This document shows, piece after piece, positions 34,198-42,339 of a stretch of DNA of 64,000 nucleotides. Source of the stretch: Phenylobacterium sp. RIFCSPHIGHO2_01_FULL_69_31. Lineage in GTDB: Bacteria; Pseudomonadota; Alphaproteobacteria; Caulobacterales; Caulobacteraceae. The number at the start of each line of letters is the position of its first letter. The first letter of the stretch is position 1. Below the pieces are notes generated by a model. That model ran no database searches. It saw nothing but the letters and a program-made list of their open reading frames with translations, and was not told where the DNA came from. Location: contig NZ_MHXN01000045.1 of NCBI RefSeq assembly GCF_001824475.1, positions 1 through 64,000 on the forward strand, in the 5' to 3' direction. Position numbers and translations under genes: made by a program.

Positions 34198-35174
34198 ACG
34201 CCAACGTCTACCTCTCGGCCTATCTGGCGCCGCTGGCCCCCTGGCTCTCGCGGCCTGACGTCACCGATGTGCTGATCAACCGCCCCGGCGAAATCTGGGT
34301 CGAGACCACCGACGGCGCCATGTGCCGCGAGCCGGCGGACGAGCTGAACGAAATGGCGCTGCAGCGCCTGGCCCGGCAGATCGCCGCGGCCAGCCACCAG
34401 GGCGTCAACCGCGAGCAACCGCTGCTGTCCGCCACCCTGCCCGACGGCGCCCGGGTCCAGGTGGTCGCGCCACCCGCCACCCGCGGCGGCCTGGCCATGG
34501 CGGTGCGCAAGCACCGCATCTCCGACCTCAGCGTTGGCGACCTGGCCCGCGACGGCCTGTTCGACGCCGCCCACCGCACCGACCCCGCCAAGGCCCGCGA
34601 GGCCGACGCCGAACTCGAGGCCATGCTCGAGTCCGGCGACCTGCAGACCTTCCTCAAGACCGCGGTCCGCCGCCGCAAGACCATCGTCATTTCCGGCGGC
34701 ACGGGCAGCGGCAAGACCACCCTGCTGAACGCCCTCGTCAAGGAGATCGACCGCGAGGAGCGCCTGGTGGTCATCGAGGACGCGCCGGAAGTCCGCCTCG
34801 ACCACGCCAACAGCGTCGGCCTGGTCGCCGTCCGCGGCGAACTGGGCGAAGCCAAGGTCGACGCCGACGCCCTGCTGGCCGCCTCGCTCCGCCTGCGGCC
34901 CGACCGGATCCTGTTGGGGGAACTGCGCGGCAAGGAGGCGTTCGCCTTCCTGCGCGCCGTGAACAGCGGCCATCCGGGCTCGCTGACCACCATCCACGCC
35001 GACAGCCCGGCCGGCGCCCTGGACCAGATCGCGCTCCTGGCCCTGACCTCCGGCGTCGACCTCGGATGGGAAAAGGTGCAGACCTACGTCGGCCGCGTCA
35101 TCGACGTGGTGGTGCAACTGGACCGCGTGGACGGCTCGCGTCGCGTGAGTGAAGTCCTGTTCCGGCCGCGCTAG
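34194..35174 (+). CDS. virB11: VirB11 secretion ATPase
   Basis: The 326-residue product is a normal-length VirB11 hexameric traffic ATPase: N-terminal VTDVLINRPGEIWVE, Walker A SGGTGSGKTTLLNAL (near residue 166), Asp box VVIEDAPEVRL, Walker B/Glu RLRPDRILLGELRGKEAF and the His-box GHPGSLTTIHADS. It works at the inner membrane to power pilus assembly and substrate transfer. It overlaps virB10 by four bases and closes the operon. No VirD4 coupling ATPase follows. Confidence 0.95.
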   Translation: MNANVYLSAYLAPLAPWLSRPDVTDVLINRPGEIWVETTDGAMCREPADELNEMALQRLARQIAAASHQGVNREQPLLSATLPDGARVQVVAPPATRGGLAMAVRKHRISDLSVGDLARDGLFDAAHRTDPAKAREADAELEAMLESGDLQTFLKTAVRRRKTIVISGGTGSGKTTLLNALVKEIDREERLVVIEDAPEVRLDHANSVGLVAVRGELGEAKVDADALLAASLRLRPDRILLGELRGKEAFAFLRAVNSGHPGSLTTIHADSPAGALDQIALLALTSGVDLGWEKVQTYVGRVIDVVVQLDRVDGSRRVSEVLFRPR

Positions 35175-35255
35175 CTTGTGTCCGCGTCGACGGGCCGCAG
35201 CGCTAACCAAGTCCGTCGTAAGACTTTTAAGCCCTTTCCATGGCTAGGTATTCGG

Positions 35256-35594
35256 ATGACCAACGCCCGAGCCTTCCTCGACCGACGGGCCGAACCGCGC
35301 GTATCCATCAATGCGCGGGGCCGGATCATGCACGGCGACAAGCTGGCGATCTGGGCCGACTGCATGATCAAGGACATGAGCGACAGCGGCGCCAAGATCG
35401 AACTCTCGCATCTCCACAAGGTCCCGCCCCGCTTCATCCTGATCCACTTTCAGGCCGGCATGGCCTTCGAGGTGGTCCTGAAGTGGCGCCGGGGCGACCT
35501 GGCCGGCATGGCCTTCGAAGTGAAGCACAACCTGGAACAGCCCGTCCCGGCGAGGCTGGAGCCAGTCCGCACCGCCTGGCTGGCGCTGCGTTAG
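35256..35594 (+). CDS. PilZ domain c-di-GMP-binding protein
   Basis: The 112-residue product is a stand-alone PilZ domain. Both c-di-GMP contacts are intact: RxxxR in RRAEPRVSI (Arg11-Arg15) and D-x-S-x-x-G in DMSDSG (Asp40-Gly45). Such proteins relay c-di-GMP level to motility, secretion or polysaccharide synthesis. The ATG at 35256 matches the usual start; the frame extends upstream without coding character. It sits 81 bases after virB11 and just before the polysaccharide locus, so either could be its target. Convergent with a PEP-CTERM gene across a hairpin. Confidence 0.87.
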   Translation: MTNARAFLDRRAEPRVSINARGRIMHGDKLAIWADCMIKDMSDSGAKIELSHLHKVPPRFILIHFQAGMAFEVVLKWRRGDLAGMAFEVKHNLEQPVPARLEPVRTAWLALR

Positions 35595-35614
35595 GGGCTA
35601 TCGGAAACATCAAT

Positions 35615-35643
35615 GAGCCGCCGCCCCATAAGGGCGACGGCTC
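35615..35643. terminator. Shared terminator hairpin between convergent genes
   Basis: GAGCCGCCGCCC and GGGCGACGGCTC form a 12-bp stem with one mismatch around a 5-base loop, between the PilZ gene and the convergent PEP-CTERM gene. T runs are short, so it may stop transcription only partly in either direction. Confidence 0.65.
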
Positions 35644-35665
35644 TTCCATCGATACGCCTTCTGTA

Positions 35666-36274
35666 TCAGGCGACCGTCGCGATCGCCCGACGCCGCGAAC
35701 GAATCGCAGCGCCGGCGCCGCCGAAGCCCATGATCATCAGCGCCCAAGTGCCAGGCTCGGGAACCGCTGCGGGCGCGAAGGCGCCCGTGCCACTCCATGA
35801 GGCGTTGACACCGCCATTGCCCTTTACCACGAGGACTTGCGGACCGCCTTGAACCACCGGGAGCGGGCTGGTGGTGAAGGCGTTCCAGACGAAGGTGTTC
35901 GGAACCTGCGTCAGCGTCAGGGCGATGCCGTTGAACGTCACGCTGGTGAAGTTCAGGCCGCTGAGCGCGACAAAGCTCACCGAGCTCAGGTTGAACCCGA
36001 CGGTGCCGCTCGGCAGCGCGAAGTTGAAGGTGTCGGTGAAGTTCGTGCCGTCCCATTCATGGTAGGACGTGCCGTCGCTAGCGTCGGCGCCGTTAACGTA
36101 GACGCCAGCGCCGGTCGGGTCGCTGATCTTGTTGTCGCTGAAGGTCAGCGTGACCGGCTGGTTAGGCACATTCGTCCAGTTGTCGATCACCGTGGTAGCG
36201 TTCGCTGAAGAGCTGAAGCCTGCAACCGAAAGGGCGACTGCAGCAGCCATCGCAAGTTTGGTATAGGAACTCAT
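35666..36274 (-). CDS. PEPxxWA-CTERM sorted secreted protein
   Basis: The 202-residue product has a signal peptide (cleavage near ANA-T) and ends with PEPGTWALMIMGFGGAGAA and the basic RSRRRAIATVA, a near-perfect PEPxxWA-CTERM signal. The mature part is Asn/Thr-rich with beta-strand-like segments (VTLTFSDNKISDPTGAGVY, VGFNLSSVSFVALSG). It is the PEP-CTERM gene closest to the exosortase and sits at the edge of the polysaccharide locus, so it is a likely substrate or polymer-associated surface protein. ATG at 36274 follows GGGTGCTACC. Confidence 0.88.
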   Translation of the reverse strand: MSSYTKLAMAAAVALSVAGFSSSANATTVIDNWTNVPNQPVTLTFSDNKISDPTGAGVYVNGADASDGTSYHEWDGTNFTDTFNFALPSGTVGFNLSSVSFVALSGLNFTSVTFNGIALTLTQVPNTFVWNAFTTSPLPVVQGGPQVLVVKGNGGVNASWSGTGAFAPAAVPEPGTWALMIMGFGGAGAAIRSRRRAIATVA

Positions 36275-36411
36275 AAAGGTAGCACCCTTTAATTTACCGA
36301 GCGTTCACCATAGGGGACGTCGCGACGCGCGTCTCCGCGGCTCGCCTATAGGGCGAGTAGAAACAGAAATGGTGTCATCATGCGGATGGACCCGCCGACC
36401 TCGGCCATCCT

Positions 36412-37332
36412 TCAGATGCGAGCCGACTCGTGACCGGTCGAACCCTTCGTGACAACGGCGACGAGTTCCTCTCCGCTGTCAGCTCTGAACACATGGGCCA
36501 CTCGCGCGATCCAGGAGGCTGGAACGTAACAGATCCGGCTCGCCCATCTGCCGGCACTGCGCCCCAGGAGATTGCTGAAGGACGCGGCCATCATGGTGGG
36601 ATATAGGTCATTGGAGGTAGCGAGAGAGGTTACCGCCCCCCCGCCCCGCTCCAGCGTCATACGTAGGTTCGCGCTGTTAAAAACGAAAAGATGGCGAGGC
36701 GTCTCCCAGCCACGCCAGGCCCCCTTCATTGTTTTCGCGAGAAGTGAAGCTGTGTTGGGTGTACGAATGTATAGAAACCCTTCCGCGCTCAGCGTCGATA
36801 AAAGCCGCGATACTGTCCCCACCGGATCTTCGAGATGCTCGATAACGTGATTGAGGGTGATAACATCAAAAATCTCGCCCTCAATCTTACTTGGGTCATC
36901 AAAAATTCGGACATCCCGAAGATGGGCAACGGCTTCTGGATCGAAATCGTAGGCGGACAAATGCGTATATCCGCGCTCAACAAGGCTACGCAGGAAGAGC
37001 CCAGATCCACAACCGTAGTCTAGAATCCGCGCCGTCTGGGGCACGCTTAGACTTGCGAAGCTTAGATTTCTATCGGGCTTAGCAGACAGCTGCTGTAGCA
37101 AGGCCCAAAGAACACGGCGGCTGGACTGCTTCGCCGTGGGCATGTGCGTGTAATAGGTACTGTAGAATCCCGCCAGCAGTTCACTGGGAACTGGCGATGC
37201 GAACACAAGCTCACACCTTCTGCAGCGAAAGTACGTAAGCTGGGTCGGAACGCCGTGTTCGTAGTCCGGGCGATCCGTCAGGAACACCACGGCTTGCGCG
37301 TCACAAAGGATGCACCGCCTAGCCGTCAGCAT
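36412..37332 (-). CDS. Class I SAM-dependent methyltransferase with N-terminal zinc-ribbon-like motif
   Basis: The 306-residue product starts MLTARRCILCDAQ and has a second pair in YFRCRRCELVF, a four-cysteine zinc-ribbon-like N-terminus seen in sugar and small-molecule methyltransferases. The SAM motif I is ILDYGCGSGLFLRSL, with later ITLNHVIEHLEDP. It probably methylates a sugar or intermediate in the polysaccharide. ATG at 37332 overlaps the end of the upstream glycosyltransferase by seven bases, which fixes the start; the long upstream extension is not real. Confidence 0.87.
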   Translation of the reverse strand: MLTARRCILCDAQAVVFLTDRPDYEHGVPTQLTYFRCRRCELVFASPVPSELLAGFYSTYYTHMPTAKQSSRRVLWALLQQLSAKPDRNLSFASLSVPQTARILDYGCGSGLFLRSLVERGYTHLSAYDFDPEAVAHLRDVRIFDDPSKIEGEIFDVITLNHVIEHLEDPVGTVSRLLSTLSAEGFLYIRTPNTASLLAKTMKGAWRGWETPRHLFVFNSANLRMTLERGGGAVTSLATSNDLYPTMMAASFSNLLGRSAGRWASRICYVPASWIARVAHVFRADSGEELVAVVTKGSTGHESARI

Positions 37333-38498
37333 ATCCCAGACTGCTGTGCTGGCCTGGGGTCGAGGTCGCTCTCTCCCGCGCCGCGTCTTGCCGCCGCCCT
37401 GAGCTCCCTTTCGACGGCATCGCCCCAGATTGACCAATTGAGACGGCTCTCGAACTCGTGGCGGGCCGCCGCGCGCATCGCATCGTACTGATGGGGCGCG
37501 AACCACAAATCTACGATGCGCTTGGCGATGATCCGAGGATCCTCGTTCGGATCGAAAAGGAGGCCCGTACGCTCGTCCTTCACGATCGTGGAAACGCCTC
37601 CCGTGCGAAGCGCCGCTGCCGGGAGGCCGTACGCCGCTGCTTCGCAATAGACGAGCCCAAAGGCCTCTTCGAGGCTCAGCATCGCGAATATTGAAGCGTC
37701 GCGGTAGAGGCGCTCCAACACGGCACGTTGCGCAGGGTCAGCCTTCTTCAGGTACCCATGAACCAGGACTCCCGGAAGCCCCTGCGCTTCTGGCGGCGAA
37801 CATCCGGCGATATGAAGCTCCGCATCCTGAACGACCGCCCTGATATGCCGGAAGACCTCCAGAAGTAGGGGCCCGCCCTTGCGATCCCACGCGATGCCAA
37901 CAAAGAGCAGGCGAAGCTTGTCCTTCTTTGAGTTCAAAATTTCAACGCCAGGATCAACGTCGAGATTCGCCCCGATGGGGACCACACTAATAAGTCCACT
38001 CTCGACACTATAGAATTCTTCGGCCGAATCCTTGGCCCAGTCGGACATCAATAGAATGGCATTGCATCGATCTATGAGTCTTTGCTGCAATCTATTTCCT
38101 AGTCGTCGAGACCGATCCGAAATCCGATGGTACTTCCGGTAATAGCTCGTAATCGTCTCAAATAGCGCATCGGAAACGTGTACGATTGGCCACGAAGACT
38201 GAGTGTCAGCAAGCTTGTTGGACGCGCCAATCGATAGCACTACGTCCGGATCGATATGCCTCAGCGCACGCTGCACGAGGCTTGCGTACAATCGAGTGAA
38301 AATCGGCTCGCGTGCAATGTCCCACCCGATGCGGCGGGTGATTCGATTCAAGCCAAGCAACACCGCATCGATCCGCCGAGTATCTATCACGTGGAGATCT
38401 GGCAGGCGGCGGCTCATCTCGCGCAACGCGTAGTGCGGCGTTCCGGCCCAGATGCTTCGATCATGCGGGTCCCCGATCGCGACGAAGGCGACCTTCAT
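37326..38498 (-). CDS. GT4-family glycosyltransferase
   Basis: The 390-residue product has a GT-B fold pattern: MKVAFVAIGDP start, LRLLFVGIAWDRKGGPLLLEVF in the C-terminal domain and the GT4 E-x7-E signature in LSLEEAFGLVYCEAAAYGLP. It transfers a sugar, retaining configuration, onto a lipid-linked or growing repeat unit in the cytoplasm. The ATG at 38498 has GGGAG upstream. It is followed directly by the methyltransferase, which may modify the same sugar. The DNA is AT-richer than flanking housekeeping genes. Confidence 0.88.
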   Translation of the reverse strand: MKVAFVAIGDPHDRSIWAGTPHYALREMSRRLPDLHVIDTRRIDAVLLGLNRITRRIGWDIAREPIFTRLYASLVQRALRHIDPDVVLSIGASNKLADTQSSWPIVHVSDALFETITSYYRKYHRISDRSRRLGNRLQQRLIDRCNAILLMSDWAKDSAEEFYSVESGLISVVPIGANLDVDPGVEILNSKKDKLRLLFVGIAWDRKGGPLLLEVFRHIRAVVQDAELHIAGCSPPEAQGLPGVLVHGYLKKADPAQRAVLERLYRDASIFAMLSLEEAFGLVYCEAAAYGLPAAALRTGGVSTIVKDERTGLLFDPNEDPRIIAKRIVDLWFAPHQYDAMRAAARHEFESRLNWSIWGDAVERELRAAARRGAGESDLDPRPAQQSGIC

Positions 38499-38720
38499 AA
38501 GCTACTCCCGCTGCTAACCAGCCCCGCATCGCGTTTAATGCAACCGTTAGCCAACCGCGTCTGATGACTCAAATGCGAAGTCTTACAGCCCAACGACGCG
38601 CTTCCACTTCGATCGATCCGGGTCAATTCTGCTGCACCGACTGCCTGACCAACCTGCGCTTCGGTCATGATCGATGGCGAGAACGCTTCGTTGAGGCGCG
38701 TTGAGGCGTCGGCCGCTGCG

Positions 38721-39761
38721 TCAGCGTTCACCACGAGATTCCAATCGGCACAGGTTGCGCAGCGTGGTCACGACATCCTGCACAAGAGCGCGTTTGTCCA
38801 TCCGACCGTCCTGTCGATATCGCCCGTCACGCAAGCCACCAAAGAGAATGCTCACAGATCGCGCGCCGCCGGCATCCAATAGCGCAAGCCGCCGTCGTGC
38901 CGTTTCCGCAGCGTTCCTGTAACGCAGCGCCTGCTGCAGAAGCACTTCCTCATCTTCCGGCCTCGTGTCGACCGCGGCCTCGAAATACTCCGCATGCTGC
39001 TTTAGGCCTTCGAGCAGTGTCGCGATGCCTTCGCGCCTCGGCGGCCGGAATGCGTCTCGGAGTTGGCCGAGGCGGCGCGAAAGATTGCTACCTTTTCGAA
39101 ACGCTGAAAAATTCTTCCCGTGGCGTCGGTACAGCACCAACACGTCAGTCGCGTAGCGAATTCCTCCGATAGTGTCCGCCAGCGTCGCAATCCAGGTATC
39201 GTGCTTGGATCTGCTCCCCGGAAACTGGAGATCCTGGGGACGCTCACGCCAGTTGAAGTTGGTCAACAGTCGGCGATCAAGGCACATGGCGAACCCGGGC
39301 GGCCGATCCGTCAGGCGCCCTGTCCGTGGCAATTGGACTACTGTCGCCGCGATGTTCGGATGAAACGCCTCTAGGGGTTTCAAATCGACGTCAACGACCT
39401 TCCCGCGGTGGATCCACAATGACACGGAGGGGAATTTTTCGACCCAGTCGGCCAGCACCTCGAGTTTATTGGGCAGCCACACGTCGTCCTGATCGCAGAA
39501 GGCGATGTAGTCGCCCCGAGCCTTCTCCGCCGCATGCAGGAAGTTGTCGGCATATCCTAGGCGCTGAGGGTTTTCGTAGATGTCGACTGGGAAGGGAGCG
39601 TCGGCAAGCACCCGGCCCGCGATGTCGAGCGTTCCATCGTCGGAAACATCGTCGGCGAGGATGAGCTCGAAAGGAGCCAGAGTCTGCGCCAGCAGACTCT
39701 CAAGCTGCTGCTCGATGAACTGCGCGCCATTGTAGGTCGCCATGACGACGGAGATCTTCAC
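38721..39761 (-). CDS. GT2-family glycosyltransferase
   Basis: The 346-residue product is a GT-A enzyme: ISVVMATYNGAQFIEQQLES, ELILADDVSDDGTLD (the DD nucleotide-binding site), a DxD-like CDQDDVWLPNKL and a later PGFAMCLDRRLL acceptor segment. It adds a sugar to the repeat unit. The start is a GTG at 39761 with AGGG about six bases upstream. A 222-base gap without a recognisable gene separates it from the GT4 gene downstream. Confidence 0.88.
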   Translation of the reverse strand: MKISVVMATYNGAQFIEQQLESLLAQTLAPFELILADDVSDDGTLDIAGRVLADAPFPVDIYENPQRLGYADNFLHAAEKARGDYIAFCDQDDVWLPNKLEVLADWVEKFPSVSLWIHRGKVVDVDLKPLEAFHPNIAATVVQLPRTGRLTDRPPGFAMCLDRRLLTNFNWRERPQDLQFPGSRSKHDTWIATLADTIGGIRYATDVLVLYRRHGKNFSAFRKGSNLSRRLGQLRDAFRPPRREGIATLLEGLKQHAEYFEAAVDTRPEDEEVLLQQALRYRNAAETARRRLALLDAGGARSVSILFGGLRDGRYRQDGRMDKRALVQDVVTTLRNLCRLESRGER

Positions 39762-39834
39762 CTGGTCCCTGCCTATTCGCTATAAGCCGACGCCGCGGGC
39801 GTAACACGCGCCCATCGCCACCCGACGCGTTCGT

Positions 39835-41037
39835 TCACGCACCAATTCCCTGCCCCCGCCCGGCTAATACGCTCCGGAATAGACGGCGAAGTTCCGCGTC
39901 ATAGGCTTCCAACCCGGCCTGAACGACAGCCTGGCCAGCAACTACGTCCTTCGCGAGTTCCGAGCGCGCATCGAACTTCGCCAAGAGGAAGTTGAGAGCC
40001 TCGTCGGTGCTTAGCCCCGAGACCGGGACTTGGTGTGGATAGCCTAACACTCCGCCGAAAAGGCCGGAGAACTTCCGACTGTACGCTATCGGAACGACCG
40101 GCACGCCGGCGGAATACGCAGCTATGCAAGCATGCATGCGGCCGGCCACCAGGAAGTCCAAGCCAGCAATGTACGACTTGGCGTCTGACGGATTCTCAAA
40201 GGTAGGCGCGCGCACGACCCCCGGAAACTCCGCCGCAAGCGTGTCGGCGACGCGTCCATCGTCGTCGACCGGCATCTTGTTGGAATTCACATGGCAGATC
40301 AGATGAACGCGGACGCCGGGGCGCTCCCCAATCTTCCTGATGAAAGAACGCATCAGCTGCGGGTAGTCGATCTGCAGCCCGAACTCGTTCCCGCCCGAGT
40401 ACCCGCCATTATATAAGAGACCCGATATGTTGACCCCGACTTCGACCGTCCCTGAGGTTGGACGTGCAGGGACCTCGTACGGCAGTCGAAACGCCACATC
40501 GATGGATTGGATGACCCGGGCCTTCGGCGATATTCGGCGAACCGCCGCGTAGGATTCCGGGTCGCGGGCGATGACCGCAAACGCCCTGCGCATCGCGTGC
40601 CCCGCCAAAGCCCGATAGGGCTCCCGTGTAAAGGGGCCGATCGTTTGCGGACTGAAGAGCAAGGGGACGCCGCAAGCGTACGCCGCCTCCTTTGTGTACA
40701 GCAGGTAGGCGAAGCGCTTCGGGCCGTAAATGTCAGCGAAACTGTCGCCTGCACCGATATCGAGGATGCAGTCCAGTCGTCGAAGCAGCGCTAGGTACCT
40801 GGAGGGGGTAACCATCGACCGCCCTGTAATATCGAAGACCTCGACGTCATCGGCGAGGCGCTTCTGGTCGGGTACATCGGTAACCGGCTGGATGATCGTG
40901 AAGCGCGGCGTCAGGCCAAGGTCCGTGGCGACGGAACGCGCGCTAATGAGGTTGCCTAACGTTAGGGCGCCTACTCCGAGGTTCCCCGCCGCCGCCGAAT
41001 GCCACAGTAGTCCGATCCTGATCTCGCGGCCGCTCAA
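39835..41037 (-). CDS. Polysaccharide pyruvyl transferase family protein
   Basis: The 400-residue product matches this family: IRIGLLWHSAAAGNLGVGAL near the N-terminus, LDCILDIGAGDSFADIYG, LLFSPQTIGPFTREPYRAL, FAVIARDPESYA and the C-terminal VAGRMHACIAAYSAGVPVVP with the conserved His. The family adds a pyruvate ketal from PEP to a sugar of an exopolysaccharide, giving an acidic polymer. The start is the TTG at 41037, supported by AAGGAG six bases upstream. First gene of a minus-strand block running to the PEP-CTERM gene. Confidence 0.9.
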   Translation of the reverse strand: MSGREIRIGLLWHSAAAGNLGVGALTLGNLISARSVATDLGLTPRFTIIQPVTDVPDQKRLADDVEVFDITGRSMVTPSRYLALLRRLDCILDIGAGDSFADIYGPKRFAYLLYTKEAAYACGVPLLFSPQTIGPFTREPYRALAGHAMRRAFAVIARDPESYAAVRRISPKARVIQSIDVAFRLPYEVPARPTSGTVEVGVNISGLLYNGGYSGGNEFGLQIDYPQLMRSFIRKIGERPGVRVHLICHVNSNKMPVDDDGRVADTLAAEFPGVVRAPTFENPSDAKSYIAGLDFLVAGRMHACIAAYSAGVPVVPIAYSRKFSGLFGGVLGYPHQVPVSGLSTDEALNFLLAKFDARSELAKDVVAGQAVVQAGLEAYDAELRRLFRSVLAGRGQGIGA

Positions 41038-41282
41038 CCGAAACTCCTTATGGATTCACACGACGCGGTCGGACCGCGCGGGTCGGATCGTAGCGGCCCA
41101 ACCATCCGATCCGCTACCGTCTAGCCGTTTTGCGGCGCAATGGTGAACGGAGCATTTTTTCGCTGATCGTCGCCAAAAGGTGGGATGCTGGATCGGGCGG
41201 TCATTTGTCTATAGCTGGTCGAGCCGAGGGCAAGACCTCGCACCGTCCTGGGGGGCGGAGCTACAAGGAGGCACCGCAAGTC

Positions 41283-42326
41283 GTGGTTTCCCAGACACTG
41301 GAAGCGTCGCTCGGCCGAGCCGCCGCAGCTGGAGCTTGCGCCATCGGCCTAGCCCTCTGCGCCGGCGCGGCCGGCGCCGCCACTCGCACCGCCACGCCCG
41401 CCACCTTCGCGACCGTCCTCGCGACAGCCGCCGGGGGCGATCGGATCGTACTCACCGCAGGTAGTTACGGCCCACTGCAGGTCTCCCGCCGGGAGTTCAG
41501 CCCGGCGTTGGAAATCGACGCTTCGGCCGCCACGCTGAATGGCATGACAGTCGTCCAAGTTCGCGGCCTCCACATCCGCGGCGGCACGTTCCGCTTGCCG
41601 CCGCCGACCAACCGCCGCGACACCGGCCAACCCATCTACGGTCCGGCGATCCGCTTGGACCGTGTACAGTCGGTCACCGTTTCGGGTGGACGATTCACGG
41701 GACCGGGCGCGGACGAGACGGACGCCGCCGCTTACGGGGAGGGCTATGGCGTCTTCGTGGTCGGTGGCAACGATCTCGAGGTCTCGGACAATCAGCTGAA
41801 GGGGCTCAAGGGCGGCGTAACCATGACGCGCGTCCAGAACTTCCGTGTGCTTCGAAACACGTTCTCCCGGATGCGATCGGACGGCGTGCAGATCGCCGAA
41901 AGCCGCAAGGGGTTGATCGAGGGCAATAGTTGTCAAGCAACACGGATCCGCGACGTCGAGCATCCCGACTGCATCCAACTCTGGTCAAACCCGCGTTCAC
42001 CCCCAACGTCCGAGGTGACCATCCGGGCCAATACGGTGCGCGGCGATACACAAGGTATCGGCATGTTCAATCATGTCCGGAAGGGGGTAGATGACGGCGG
42101 CTTCGACCGCATCATCATCGAAGACAATGACATCGAGGTCAGTTACCCCCACGGGATCGCGATCTTTGCCGCGCGAGATTCTGTGATCCGGAACAATCGT
42201 GTGCGGACGTTCGGGAACCCGCGCTGGCAGGCAGGCATCAACACCAACCCCCCGGTCGCTCGGTGCGGCAACTCGATCGCGGCCGGCGCTGGAAAGCCGA
42301 AGAAAAAGGACCCCCCTTGCAAATAG
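41283..42326 (+). CDS. Secreted right-handed beta-helix protein, possible polysaccharide lyase-like
   Basis: The 347-residue product has a signal peptide (LALCAGAAGAA) and then repeated beta-helix rungs: IDASAATLNGMTVVQVRG, GVFVVGGNDLEVSDNQLKG, GVTMTRVQNFRVLRNTFS and SDGVQIAESRKGLIEGN. The fold is typical of lyases, epimerases and hydrolases acting on polysaccharides in the periplasm; no catalytic triad can be read. The start is uncertain: a GTG at 41283 follows AAGGAGG by 11 bases. It is 13 bases before the flippase gene, so probably one operon, and may trim or modify the polymer. Confidence 0.75.
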   Translation: MVSQTLEASLGRAAAAGACAIGLALCAGAAGAATRTATPATFATVLATAAGGDRIVLTAGSYGPLQVSRREFSPALEIDASAATLNGMTVVQVRGLHIRGGTFRLPPPTNRRDTGQPIYGPAIRLDRVQSVTVSGGRFTGPGADETDAAAYGEGYGVFVVGGNDLEVSDNQLKGLKGGVTMTRVQNFRVLRNTFSRMRSDGVQIAESRKGLIEGNSCQATRIRDVEHPDCIQLWSNPRSPPTSEVTIRANTVRGDTQGIGMFNHVRKGVDDGGFDRIIIEDNDIEVSYPHGIAIFAARDSVIRNNRVRTFGNPRWQAGINTNPPVARCGNSIAAGAGKPKKKDPPCK

Positions 42327-42339
42327 TTCAGGTATCCAC

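Noticed and set aside
36330..36360. 6-bp hairpin upstream of the fourth PEP-CTERM gene
   Set aside because: Too short to be distinguished from chance in GC-rich DNA.
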